Of a stretch of 25,308 bases of DNA, positions 17,101 through 25,221 are shown piece after piece. How positions within the stretch are numbered: the first letter of the stretch is position 1; every line of letters starts with the position of its first letter. The stretch is taken from positions 1 through 25,308 of the forward strand of contig CAZRAY010000027.1 of NCBI GenBank assembly GCA_964598235.1. Reading direction: 5' to 3'. This stretch comes from UBA652 sp964598235 (GTDB lineage: Bacteria; Pseudomonadota; Gammaproteobacteria; Nitrosococcales; Methylophagaceae). The translations under genes and the position numbers were made by a program. Under the pieces are notes generated by a model. That model was not told the DNA's origin. It saw nothing but the letters and a program-made list of their open reading frames with translations, and made no database searches.

Positions 17101-17925
17101 ATGGTAGAAATGGGTGGTGGGGATACTATTTTGGCATGGATAATGAGTCATTATTTGGAAGCCTCGTTTATGCTGGTATTCGGTGGGATGACGGTGTTTT
17201 TTTTGATCGAACCTATGTTTCCCCGACGGGAGAATAAGAATCCCATGGCACAGCGGTGGGTGAGCAATATTTTGCTGGCAATCATGAATTTTTCTATTGC
17301 GACAGTGATGGCTATTTTTATCTCTCAATTGCTGGTTAAGATGGCGCTTGGCTTTTTCTGGCTACAAGCGATGGGGTTGCCTTTGTGGGGCAGTATTATT
17401 GTGGGGATAATGGCGATGGAGTTTATGAACTATTGGCTTCATCGTGCATTGCATGTTTTCCCGTGGCTTTGGCGCTTACACATGATTCATCATAGTGATA
17501 CTGAAATAGATGTCACCACCTCTCATCGACATCATCCGCTTGAAGGACTGGTCTCGACTGTATTTGTTACCCCGTTTATTTTATTATTGGGTGCACCTGT
17601 GGAAGCAATATTGATATATAACGGTTTACACACATTACTCGCACTCACCAGCCATGCGAATATCAAAATACCCGCAGGGTTGGATGCAGGGTTGCGACTT
17701 GTGATTATCACGCCTGATTTTCATCGCTTACATCATGTGGCAGAAAGACGTTTTACGGACAGCAACTATGGGGCGATTTTTCCGTGGTTTGATTATGTAT
17801 TTAAAACAGCAACGCGAGTGCCTTACAATGATATTCCACAGCAAGAAATTGGGTTGGAGAAATGGCAAAACCCTGATGTGAATAAACTAGGGACGTTATT
17901 GTTATTACCTTTTAGAAAAACATAA
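17101..17925 (+). CDS. Sterol desaturase / fatty acid hydroxylase superfamily protein
   Basis: This is a membrane di-iron oxygenase family protein of 274 residues. The histidine boxes are intact: HRALH (114-118), HMIHH (127-131), SHRHH (141-145) and HRLHH (208-212), with further histidines at 177 and 185. Helices are predicted near 19-38, 54-79, 95-112 and 152-182. The family introduces hydroxyl groups or double bonds into lipids; the substrate here is unknown. The ATG at 17101 was preferred over one 16 codons upstream because it follows GAAAAGG and begins the homologous part. The 155 bp before it hold no supported gene. Squalene-type genes lie about 6 kb away on the other strand, so a triterpenoid substrate is possible but unproven. 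Confidence 0.88.
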   Translation: MVEMGGGDTILAWIMSHYLEASFMLVFGGMTVFFLIEPMFPRRENKNPMAQRWVSNILLAIMNFSIATVMAIFISQLLVKMALGFFWLQAMGLPLWGSIIVGIMAMEFMNYWLHRALHVFPWLWRLHMIHHSDTEIDVTTSHRHHPLEGLVSTVFVTPFILLLGAPVEAILIYNGLHTLLALTSHANIKIPAGLDAGLRLVIITPDFHRLHHVAERRFTDSNYGAIFPWFDYVFKTATRVPYNDIPQQEIGLEKWQNPDVNKLGTLLLLPFRKT

Positions 17926-17965
17926 GGGAAGCCCAGCATTTTGGGATGAGATAGTTAAAAACTCA

Positions 17966-17974
17966 TGCTATAAT
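17966..17974 (+). promoter_or_regulatory. Extended -10 promoter of the nqr operon
   Basis: TGC followed by a perfect TATAAT (17969-17974) forms an extended -10 element. No good -35 box stands 16-18 bp upstream; TTGGGA at 17941-17946 is 22 bp away and too far. Transcription would start near 17981, giving a leader of about 33 nt before nqrA. An AGGG at 17998-18001 is the only ribosome-binding candidate and lies 12 nt from the ATG. Confidence 0.55.
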
Positions 17975-18013
17975 ATTGGGATCACTAATTCGTCTTTAGG
18001 GACCCTGTTTCTT

Positions 18014-19360
18014 ATGCATTTTGAACTTAAAAAAGGCCTTGATATTCCGTTATCTGGCCGGCCAGAACAAGCAATTTGTGATGCGGCAACTGTGACGGAA
18101 GTGGCCTTGTTAGGCGGCGATTATATCGGCTTGAAACCGACGGTATTAGTCGCAGAAGGCGATAAGGTTAAGCTAGGCCAGCCATTATTCATTGATAAAC
18201 AAAATCCGGCAGTGCAATTTACATCGCCTGGCGCGGGCACGATTAAAAGCATTAATCGTGGTGCGAAACGGGTTTTACAATCGATTGTGATTTCTTTATC
18301 GGGTAAAGCGGAAGAAACGTTTCCCCAATATGACGAAGCGAAATTAGATGATTTAACAGCTGAACAGACGACTGATAATTTAGTGAAGTCAGGTTTGTGG
18401 ACTGCTTTTCGTACCCGCCCGTATAGCAAAATTCCAAATCCAGAAACAATACCAACGGCCATTTTCGTGACGGCAATGGATACTAATCCGCTGGCAGCAG
18501 ATCCAATTGTTGTGATCGCTGAGGAAAAGGAAAACTTTAGCCATGGCTTACGTGTATTAACAAAGCTAACGGCGGGCAAAGTACACGTTTCTTATGCAAC
18601 AGAAACGGATTTGCCGACGTCGGTACCTGCTTCGGTTGAAATGCATACTTTTTCTGGCCCACATCCTGCGGGATTGGTGGGTACACATATTCATTTGATT
18701 GATCCTGTGAGCAACACAAAAACAGCATGGACGATTGGCTATCAAGATGTGATTGCAATCGGCAAGTTGTTTACAACGGGCAAGTTGTCTGTTGAACGGG
18801 TGATTTCATTAGCGGGCCCGATGGTGGAGCAACCACGTTTGATCCGTACACGCTTAGGGGCGAACACGGAAGAATTGGTAAAAGATCAAGTGCAACACGT
18901 GCAATCTCGGGTGATTTCAGGTTCTGTATTATCAGGCCATACGGCGAATAACTGGGCAATTTATTTGGGGCGCTATCATCAGCAAATTTCCGTATTGGCG
19001 GAGGGTAATCAACGCGAATTACTGGGCTGGATCAAGCCTGGAAGCAATAAATTCTCCGCATTGAATGTATTTATTTCTAAAATATTGGGCAAAAAATCAT
19101 TTGATTTAACCACTACGCAAAATGGTAGCTTGCGAGCGATGGTGCCGGTGGGCACATTTGAACGTGTGTTGCCGTTAGATATGTTGGCAACGCCGTTATT
19201 GCGTGCTTTATTGGTGCGCGATACCGATGTGGCGCAAGCACTGGGTTGCTTAGAACTGGATGAAGATGATTTGTCACTTTGTTCATTTGTTTGTTCTGGT
19301 AAATATGAATATGGTCCCGTATTGCGAGATAACTTAAACCAAATAGAAAAGGAGGGCTAA
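18014..19360 (+). CDS. nqrA: Na+-translocating NADH:quinone reductase subunit A
   Basis: NqrA is the large peripheral cytoplasmic subunit of Na+-NQR, the complex that passes electrons from NADH to ubiquinone and pumps Na+ out. The 448 residues match the family length. The N-terminal KKGLDIPLSGRPEQ (6-19) and the barrel-sandwich segment EGDKVKLGQPLF (49-60) with PGAGTIKSINRGAKR (76-90) are typical of NqrA and the related RnfC. No cofactor-binding cysteine motif is seen, as expected. It opens a six-gene operon in the standard order and ends 3 bp before nqrB. Upstream is the extended -10 promoter. Confidence 0.97.
   Translation: MHFELKKGLDIPLSGRPEQAICDAATVTEVALLGGDYIGLKPTVLVAEGDKVKLGQPLFIDKQNPAVQFTSPGAGTIKSINRGAKRVLQSIVISLSGKAEETFPQYDEAKLDDLTAEQTTDNLVKSGLWTAFRTRPYSKIPNPETIPTAIFVTAMDTNPLAADPIVVIAEEKENFSHGLRVLTKLTAGKVHVSYATETDLPTSVPASVEMHTFSGPHPAGLVGTHIHLIDPVSNTKTAWTIGYQDVIAIGKLFTTGKLSVERVISLAGPMVEQPRLIRTRLGANTEELVKDQVQHVQSRVISGSVLSGHTANNWAIYLGRYHQQISVLAEGNQRELLGWIKPGSNKFSALNVFISKILGKKSFDLTTTQNGSLRAMVPVGTFERVLPLDMLATPLLRALLVRDTDVAQALGCLELDEDDLSLCSFVCSGKYEYGPVLRDNLNQIEKEG
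19351..19356 (+). promoter_or_regulatory. Ribosome binding site for nqrB inside the end of nqrA
   Basis: GGAGGG within the last codons of nqrA lies 7 nt before the nqrB ATG at 19364. It is the strongest such site at the front of the operon and fixes the nqrB start. Confidence 0.7.
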
Positions 19361-19363
19361 AGC

Positions 19364-20599
19364 ATGTCACGATTAAGACGTTTTCTAGACCGCATCGAAC
19401 CCTCTTTTGAGAAGGGCGGCCGTTACGAGAAGTTTTTTGTATTGTATGAGATGGTGGATACCTTCCTATACACGCCATCGGATGTAACACGCACATCACC
19501 ACATGTCCGCGATGGTATCGATTTGAAGCGCACGATGAGTTATGTGGTGTTGGCAACGATGCCGGTGATCATGATGATGTTGTGGAATACTGGCTTCCAA
19601 GCGAATAGCGCGATGGCATCACTGGGCATGACTGAATTAGAAGGCTGGCGCGGTGCTTTATTACAGGCATCGGGGATTGGGTTTAACCCTGACAGTGTGT
19701 TTGCCAATATGATGCACGGGCTGCTTTATTTCCTCCCGATTTATGTCATCACATTGATGGCAGGTGGGTTATGGGAAGTGGTGTTCGCGGCAGTGCGAAA
19801 CCATGAGGTGAATGAAGGTTTCTTGGTGACATCGATGCTATATGCCTTGATTTTGCCTGCTTCCACGCCGTTATGGCAGGTGGCGTTGGGTATCTCATTC
19901 GGTGTGGTATTGGGCAAAGAAGTGTTCGGAGGCACGGGTAAAAACTTTTTAAACCCTGCGTTAACAGGCCGTGCCTTTTTATTCTTCGCCTATCCGGCTC
20001 AAATGTCGGGCGATGCGGTGTGGACGGCGATCGATGGCTTTACGGGTGCAACCCCATTGGCATTAGCCGCGGTGGGTGGCCTAGAAGCCGTCACCAGTGC
20101 GGGCTTTACTTGGACACAAACTTTTATCGGCACGATGCAAGGGTCGATGGGTGAAACCTCAGCGATTGCCTGTTTATTGGGTGCGGCATTCTTGCTTTAT
20201 ACCCGTGTGGCATCTTATCGGATTATGTTGGGTGTGTTCTTTGGTATGTTGTTAACGGTATGGTTATTCAATGTGATTAGTAGTGATACCAATCCCATGT
20301 TTGCCTTGCCGTGGTATTGGCATTTGACCTTGGGTGGCTTTGCCTTCGGCATGATCTTTATGGCAACCGATCCCGTAACGGCGGCGATGACCGATACGGG
20401 CCGTTGGATTTATGGTGGCTTGATTGGCGTGATGGTGGTGATGATTCGGGTGGTGAACCCCGCTTTCCCAGAGGGAATGATGTTGGCGATTCTATTTGCT
20501 AACTTATTTGCACCGCTGATTGACCATTATGTGGTGAAAGCGAATATTAAACGTCGTCTTGCTCGCCAAACAGATAATACGGGAGGGGAAGCATCATGA
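19364..20599 (+). CDS. nqrB: Na+-translocating NADH:quinone reductase subunit B
   Basis: NqrB is an integral membrane subunit with covalent FMN and riboflavin. The 411 residues have a cytoplasmic N-terminus (FLDRIEPSFEKGGRYEKFF, 7-25) and about ten helices from residue 58 on. The flavinylation motif is DGFTGATPLA (224-233), with T230 as the threonine expected to take FMN through a phosphoester bond. KEVFGGTGKNFLNPAL (185-200) and MATDPVTAA are further family markers. Its stop overlaps the start of nqrC as ATGA. Flavin attachment needs ApbE, which is not encoded next to this operon. Confidence 0.97.
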   Translation: MSRLRRFLDRIEPSFEKGGRYEKFFVLYEMVDTFLYTPSDVTRTSPHVRDGIDLKRTMSYVVLATMPVIMMMLWNTGFQANSAMASLGMTELEGWRGALLQASGIGFNPDSVFANMMHGLLYFLPIYVITLMAGGLWEVVFAAVRNHEVNEGFLVTSMLYALILPASTPLWQVALGISFGVVLGKEVFGGTGKNFLNPALTGRAFLFFAYPAQMSGDAVWTAIDGFTGATPLALAAVGGLEAVTSAGFTWTQTFIGTMQGSMGETSAIACLLGAAFLLYTRVASYRIMLGVFFGMLLTVWLFNVISSDTNPMFALPWYWHLTLGGFAFGMIFMATDPVTAAMTDTGRWIYGGLIGVMVVMIRVVNPAFPEGMMLAILFANLFAPLIDHYVVKANIKRRLARQTDNTGGEAS

Positions 20600-21402
20600 G
20601 TTTGATTAAAGATGTCTTAGCCTTACCGAATGACAGCACGAAGAAAACGCTGATTGTTGCTGTTTTACTGTGTTTAGTGGGTTCGATTTTGGTGTCGTCT
20701 GCTGCGGTGGTGTTTAAGCCGCTGCAAGTCGCGAATAAAGCGCTGGATAAGAAGAAAAATATTCTTGAAGTCACGGGCTTGATGACAAAGGGTGCCGATA
20801 TGGATGCTTTGTTTGAACAGTTTGAAGTGAAGGTGGTTGATTTAGCAACCGGCAAATATGCCGATATTGATCCGACACTTTATGACCAACGCAAAGCCGC
20901 TGGCGATATGACACAAAGCGTTAATCTAACCGCCGAGCAAGATATTGCTGGCATTGGCCATCGGGCGAAATTAGCAACGGTATATTTATTGAAAGAAGGG
21001 GATGCGATTAAACAAATCGTGTTGCCTGTGCATGGCTATGGTTTGTGGTCTACCTTATATGGTTTTGTTTCATTGCAAGGCGATGGTAATACCATTCAAG
21101 GCCTAAAATTCTATGAGCATGCGGAAACACCCGGTTTAGGGGGAGAAGTCGATAATCCAAAATGGCGTAGCCAATGGTTAGGTAAAAAAGTATTTGATGA
21201 GTCGGGTGCTTTAAAAATTGAAGTGGTGCGCGGCAAAGTGAATTTTGCAAAAGCGGAGGCGATTCATCAGATCGATGGCTTATCTGGCGCAACCTTAACC
21301 AGCAATGGTGTATCAAATCTAGTGAATTATTGGTTGGGTGAGCATGGCTTTGGCCCTTATCTAACCGAGCTGCAGAATGGAGGCTTATCTCATGGCGAGT
21401 GA
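20596..21402 (+). CDS. nqrC: Na+-translocating NADH:quinone reductase subunit C
   Basis: NqrC is a single-span subunit whose soluble FMN-binding domain faces the periplasm. The 268 residues have one membrane helix (about 18-40), the FMN-domain strand block HGYGLWSTLYGFVSL (146-160), EHAETPGLGGEV (174-185) and the flavinylation motif DGLSGATLTS (227-236), with T233 as the FMN-bearing threonine. Its GTG/ATG context is clear: ATGA with nqrB at 20596 and GGAGGGGAAG just upstream. The 3' end overlaps the first codons of nqrD by 11 bp. Confidence 0.97.
   Translation: MSLIKDVLALPNDSTKKTLIVAVLLCLVGSILVSSAAVVFKPLQVANKALDKKKNILEVTGLMTKGADMDALFEQFEVKVVDLATGKYADIDPTLYDQRKAAGDMTQSVNLTAEQDIAGIGHRAKLATVYLLKEGDAIKQIVLPVHGYGLWSTLYGFVSLQGDGNTIQGLKFYEHAETPGLGGEVDNPKWRSQWLGKKVFDESGALKIEVVRGKVNFAKAEAIHQIDGLSGATLTSNGVSNLVNYWLGEHGFGPYLTELQNGGLSHGE
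21379..21383 (+). promoter_or_regulatory. Ribosome binding site deciding the nqrD start
   Basis: GGAGG stands 8 nt before the ATG at 21392, inside nqrC. It rules out the in-frame ATG at 21377, which the GGAGG directly follows. Confidence 0.7.
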
Positions 21403-22054
21403 AGCAAGAAAAAATGTGCTTGATCCCTTAGTGGATAATAACCCGATTACCTTACAGGTATTGGGTGTGTGTTCTGCTTTGGCGGTGACCACGAATATTA
21501 TGACTGCATTGATTATGAGCGTGGCGCTGACAGTGGTCACGGCGTTTTCAAGCGCGATTATCAGTTCGATTCGGAATCATATTCCGTCAAGTATTCGGAT
21601 CATCGTTCAAATGACGATTATTGCCTCATTGGTGATCGTGGTGGATCAGTTATTAAAAGCCTTTGCATTTGAAGCGAGCAAGCAGCTTTCGGTGTTTGTG
21701 GGCTTGATTATTACCAACTGTATCGTACTCGGTCGGGCGGAAGCGTATGCGATGAAAAATCCACCGTGGATGAGCTTTTTAGACGGCATCGGTAATGGTT
21801 TGGGTTATAGCTTGATTCTGATTGTAGTAGCTTTTTTCCGTGAGTTATTAGGCACGGGTAAATTGATGGGTTATCAAGTATTGACGACAGTCAGTGAGGG
21901 TGGTTGGTATGTGCCGAATGGTTTGATGTTATTGCCGCCAAGCGCCTTCTTCGTGATTGGCCTATTGATTTGGGCGATTCGCAGCTGGAAGAAAGATCAA
22001 GTTGAAGCGCCGGATTATCAGATCCATCAAGTGCATCGTACGGAGGTCTTGTAA
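21392..22054 (+). CDS. nqrD: Na+-translocating NADH:quinone reductase subunit D
   Basis: A 220-residue integral membrane subunit with six predicted helices. Together with NqrE it forms the buried iron site of Na+-NQR. The expected ligand cysteines are present as C27 (LQVLGVCSALAVT) and C110 (IITNCIVLGRAEAYA), in the two half-helices related by inverted repeat. The start at 21392 (MASEARKNVLDPLV) is set by the ribosome binding site and by family alignment from memory; the upstream ATG would add five residues. It overlaps nqrC by 11 bp and shares TAATG with nqrE. Confidence 0.97.
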   Translation: MASEARKNVLDPLVDNNPITLQVLGVCSALAVTTNIMTALIMSVALTVVTAFSSAIISSIRNHIPSSIRIIVQMTIIASLVIVVDQLLKAFAFEASKQLSVFVGLIITNCIVLGRAEAYAMKNPPWMSFLDGIGNGLGYSLILIVVAFFRELLGTGKLMGYQVLTTVSEGGWYVPNGLMLLPPSAFFVIGLLIWAIRSWKKDQVEAPDYQIHQVHRTEVL

Positions 22055-22662
22055 TGGAGCATTATGTTAGTTTATTTATCCGCTCGGTTTTTGTCGAGAA
22101 CTTGGCGCTGTCCTTCTTCTTGGGGATGTGTACTTTTCTGGCCGTGTCGAAAAAAATCGAAACAGCCATGGGATTGGGGATTGCCGTTATCATCGTGCAA
22201 GCCTTAACGGTGCCTGCGAATAATTTGATTTATCAATTCCTATTAAAAGACGGTGCGTTAGCGTGGGCAGGCTTCCCAGATGTCGATTTAAGCTTTTTGG
22301 GCTTGATCAGTTATATCGGTGTAATTGCGGCGATTGTGCAGATCATGGAAATGGCGATGGATCGCTTTACCCCCGCCTTATATAACGCCTTGGGGATTTT
22401 CTTACCGTTGATCACGGTGAACTGTGCCATTTTAGGGGGCACCTTATTTATGGTGGAGCGTAATTATAATCTGGCTGAAAGTGTCACTTATGGCATCGGC
22501 AGTGGCTTTGGTTGGGCATTAGCGATTACAGCAATTGCGGGGATCCGTGAGAAATTAAAATATTCAGATGTACCCGATGGGTTGCAGGGGCTGGGTATTA
22601 CCTTTATCACCGCTGGCTTGATGGCAATGGGTTTTATGGCGTTTTCAGGAATCCAATTATAA
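22054..22662 (+). CDS. nqrE: Na+-translocating NADH:quinone reductase subunit E
   Basis: A 202-residue membrane subunit, paralogous to NqrD and of opposite topology. The iron-ligand cysteines are C26 (FFLGMCTFLAVSKK) and C124 (LITVNCAILGG). Six helices are predicted, and MVERNYNLAESVTYGIGSG (132-150) is a family marker. CGGAGG lies just before the start. It begins inside the nqrD stop and ends inside the nqrF start (both TAATG), so D, E and F are translationally coupled. Confidence 0.97.
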   Translation: MEHYVSLFIRSVFVENLALSFFLGMCTFLAVSKKIETAMGLGIAVIIVQALTVPANNLIYQFLLKDGALAWAGFPDVDLSFLGLISYIGVIAAIVQIMEMAMDRFTPALYNALGIFLPLITVNCAILGGTLFMVERNYNLAESVTYGIGSGFGWALAITAIAGIREKLKYSDVPDGLQGLGITFITAGLMAMGFMAFSGIQL

Positions 22663-23882
22663 TGGAAATAATATTAGGCGTAATACTGTTTACGATCATC
22701 ATTATGGCCTTGGTGGGTCTGATCTTAGGCGCGAAATCAAAGTTGGTGACAACGGGTAATGTCGATATTTTAATCAATGGCGAGAAGACGATTGCGACGC
22801 CTGTAGGATCTAAGCTTTTAGGTGCGTTGGCAGAATCACAATTGTTTGTTTCTTCTGCTTGTGGCGGCGGCGGTACCTGTGGTCAATGTAAGGTGAAAGT
22901 GCTGGATGGCGGCGGCTCTATCTTGCCGACGGAAGAATCGTTGATCAATAAGCGCGAGGCAGCCGCAGGTGAGCGATTAGCCTGTCAGGTGTCCGTAAAA
23001 CAGGATATGACGATTGAAGTGCCTGAAGAGGTCTTTGGCGTTAAGAAATGGGAATGTACGGTACGCTCAAATGACAGCGTGGCAACCTTTATCAAAGAAT
23101 TGATTTTAGAATTACCTGACGGCGAAAATGTTGATTTCAAAGCGGGTGGCTTTATTCAAATCGAAAGCCCACCTCATACCGTGGAATATAAAAACTTCAT
23201 GGTCGAAGATGAATACCGAGGTGATTGGGATCGCTTCGATATGTGGCGGTTTAAGTCAGTTGTGAAAGAAGAAGTTGTGCGTGCTTATTCAATGGCGAAT
23301 TATCCTGAAGAGCGTGGCATTATTATGCTGAATGTGCGGATTGCATCGCCACCGCCAGGTGCGGCAGATGATGTGCCACCGGGTAAGATGTCTTCTTATA
23401 TTTATAATTTGAAGCCAGGCGATAAAGTAATTATTTCAGGCCCATTTGGTGAGTTCTTTGCTAAAGAGACAGAGAAAGAAATGGTATTTATTGGCGGTGG
23501 TGCCGGTATGGCACCGATGCGATCGCATATCTTTGATCAGTTGAGCCGCTTAAATTCTAAGCGTAAAATTAGCTTCTGGTATGGCGCGCGGAGCTTGCGT
23601 GAAATGTTCTATGTGGAAGATTTTGATGGCTTAGCAGCCAAGCATGATAACTTCCAATGGCATGTGGCATTATCGGATGCACAAGAAGCAGACAATTGGA
23701 CGGGTTATACCGGTTTTATCCATAATGTTTTATACGAAAATTATTTGAAAGATCATCCTGCACCGGAGGATTGTGAATATTATATGTGTGGTCCACCGAT
23801 GATGAATGCGGCGGTGATCAGTATGCTTGAGAACTTAGGTGTGGAACGTGATAATATCTTCTTAGATGATTTTGGTGGATAG
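22662..23882 (+). CDS. nqrF: Na+-translocating NADH:quinone reductase subunit F
   Basis: NqrF is the NADH-oxidising subunit (EC 7.2.1.1). The 406 residues have an N-terminal membrane anchor (2-24), a [2Fe-2S] ferredoxin domain with ligands C67, C73, C76 and C108 (SACGGGGTCGQC and ACQV), an FAD-binding domain with RAYSMAN (207-213), and an NADH-binding domain with GGGAGMAPMRSH (278-289) and YMCGPPMM (374-381). The C-terminal acidic-aromatic FLDDFGG is typical of NqrF. All key residues are intact. It is followed directly by nqrM after 26 bp. Confidence 0.98.
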   Translation: MEIILGVILFTIIIMALVGLILGAKSKLVTTGNVDILINGEKTIATPVGSKLLGALAESQLFVSSACGGGGTCGQCKVKVLDGGGSILPTEESLINKREAAAGERLACQVSVKQDMTIEVPEEVFGVKKWECTVRSNDSVATFIKELILELPDGENVDFKAGGFIQIESPPHTVEYKNFMVEDEYRGDWDRFDMWRFKSVVKEEVVRAYSMANYPEERGIIMLNVRIASPPPGAADDVPPGKMSSYIYNLKPGDKVIISGPFGEFFAKETEKEMVFIGGGAGMAPMRSHIFDQLSRLNSKRKISFWYGARSLREMFYVEDFDGLAAKHDNFQWHVALSDAQEADNWTGYTGFIHNVLYENYLKDHPAPEDCEYYMCGPPMMNAAVISMLENLGVERDNIFLDDFGG

Positions 23883-23908
23883 GCGGATTTTAGTGGTTAG
23901 GAAGTAGC

Positions 23909-24118
23909 ATGAGCACATTCATTATTGCCTTTATATTTATCTCCATTGCTGTGATGGGTATGGCCATTGGTGTGCTTGCAGGCCGACCTGCCATAAAGGG
24001 TAGCTGTGGCGGCCTCAATCAGATTGGATTGGGTGGCGATTGCGGTGGTGGTTGTTCGGCAGAAGAAAAAGAAATCTGTGACGTTAAGAAAGCAATGCAA
24101 GAGAAGAATAAAAACTAA
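23909..24118 (+). CDS. nqrM: Na+-NQR maturation protein NqrM
   Basis: A 69-residue protein with one N-terminal membrane helix (about 3-24) followed by a short cysteine-rich tail: C33 (KGSCGGL), C45 and C49 in GDCGGGCSAEEK, and C57. This is the NqrM (DUF539) pattern; NqrM is needed to assemble Na+-NQR, probably by delivering iron to the NqrD/NqrE cysteine site. AGGAAG lies just before the ATG. In Vibrio-type operons apbE separates nqrF from nqrM; here nqrM follows nqrF directly. Confidence 0.93.
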   Translation: MSTFIIAFIFISIAVMGMAIGVLAGRPAIKGSCGGLNQIGLGGDCGGGCSAEEKEICDVKKAMQEKNKN

Positions 24119-24130
24119 CGGAGAGAGTGA

Positions 24131-24550
24131 ATGCTAGCATCCTGTACAGTTAGAGATTATATGTGTGGTGACAAGACCACGTTTACACCTGAGATGGATG
24201 TGCTCCGTGCTATTCACGTGCTGGTTGAACGAGATATTTCTGGTGCCCCCGTGATCGATCAACATGGTAGTTTGATTGGTTTCTTATCAGAGCGCGATTG
24301 TATGAAAGTGGCTTTAGAGGCCGGCTATCAAGGCGATGCAGGCGGGCATGTTGAAGAGTTTATGACGCAAGAAGTGCACACGGTTGACGTGGATGAACCT
24401 ATTATTGAAGTAGCAGAGCGCTTTCTCGCCACGTCACACAAACGCTTTCCTGTGTTGCAGGATAACCGTTTAGTCGGCGCGATTACACGTCGTAAGGTAC
24501 TTAAGACCTTAGAGTTTTTATCTGCACCTGAGGCGAGTGCGAAAAAATAA
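24131..24550 (+). CDS. Tandem CBS-domain protein
   Basis: A 139-residue soluble protein made almost only of two CBS motifs, about 7-60 and 74-128. The first has ISGAPVID (36-43) and the nucleotide-type loop GFLSERD (50-56). The second has RFPVLQ (105-110) and GAITRRK (116-122), where the usual Asp of the S/T-x-x-D motif is Lys, so only the first ribose-contacting site looks complete. Such stand-alone pairs usually dimerise and bind adenine nucleotides to control a partner. It begins 12 bp after nqrM with GGAGAGAG before its ATG, so it is probably the last gene of the nqr transcript. A link to Na+-NQR control is inference. Confidence 0.85.
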   Translation: MLASCTVRDYMCGDKTTFTPEMDVLRAIHVLVERDISGAPVIDQHGSLIGFLSERDCMKVALEAGYQGDAGGHVEEFMTQEVHTVDVDEPIIEVAERFLATSHKRFPVLQDNRLVGAITRRKVLKTLEFLSAPEASAKK

Positions 24551-24582
24551 ATCACACGGTGAGAGTGGAGCGTTATTTTCGG

Positions 24583-25221
24583 TCACCAATATGATGGTTT
24601 AAGGATTGGTTTTTTCTTTGTAGGAATTTTATTTGGTAGATGTGATTGGGCCAGTTCCTCATCAGAGATATAACGTCGTTCCCAGTCTGCATGTTCGCTT
24701 AATTGTTTATTCCCTGGCCGATGAGGCTTTCCATCTTCTGGTTTTCTAACGGGAATAATAATGCCGATTTGTATCTTTTCCCGAAGGTCAGCTCGTATCG
24801 CCGAAAGAGAGGGGGCTAAATCTGTATCATTTGACACGAAGACTAACTGTTCAGCATCACCTTTAATAGCATCACGATAAGATGCTAAGGCAATATTAAC
24901 ATCGGTTTGTTTTTCTTCTAACTTCCATACCTCAACTCGATCAGTTTTGTCTGGTGGGTTTTTGTAGGAAAGTAAATTTGCTTTTTCTAAGCTATAGTAG
25001 CCATTGATAATTGAAATCTTGCTAGGGTATTGTTGTAAAAGTGCGTGATGATATGCCTGTTGGGCTTGTTGTGCGTTGTCTCCATGAGAAGCAACTTTCA
25101 CCTTAATATCGGCGGTGAAAAATTTTATTTGGACGAGTTCACTGGCCGTGTTTTGCTGGTAGATTATTTTTTCAAATAAGAGTTGATAGAGATCAAGCCA
25201 TTTATCATCAGTATGTTTCAA
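24583..25221 (-). CDS. NYN-domain (PIN-like) protein with an uncertain or broken 5' end
   Basis: From the TTG at 25221 the product has 212 residues. QTDVNIAL (105-112, D107) and FVSNDTDLAPSL (128-139, D132 and D134) are acidic motifs of NYN/LabA-type domains, which belong to the PIN-like nuclease fold. The first conserved motif, YVDGYN, is encoded in the same frame at 25237-25254, upstream of the TTG. The frame stays open to 25296 but offers no ATG, GTG or TTG there, and is closed by TGA at 25297-25299. An ATG at 25298-25300 is one base out of frame. The real gene therefore probably starts near 25300 with a frameshift, uses a rare start codon, or is a pseudogene. The basic C-terminus (KIPTKKKPILK) may be flexible. 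Confidence 0.7.
   Translation of the reverse strand: MKHTDDKWLDLYQLLFEKIIYQQNTASELVQIKFFTADIKVKVASHGDNAQQAQQAYHHALLQQYPSKISIINGYYSLEKANLLSYKNPPDKTDRVEVWKLEEKQTDVNIALASYRDAIKGDAEQLVFVSNDTDLAPSLSAIRADLREKIQIGIIIPVRKPEDGKPHRPGNKQLSEHADWERRYISDEELAQSHLPNKIPTKKKPILKPSYW

Noticed and set aside
17941..17946. TTGGGA as the -35 box of the nqr promoter
   Set aside because: It lies 22 bp from TATAAT, too far for sigma-70. The extended -10 explains the promoter better.
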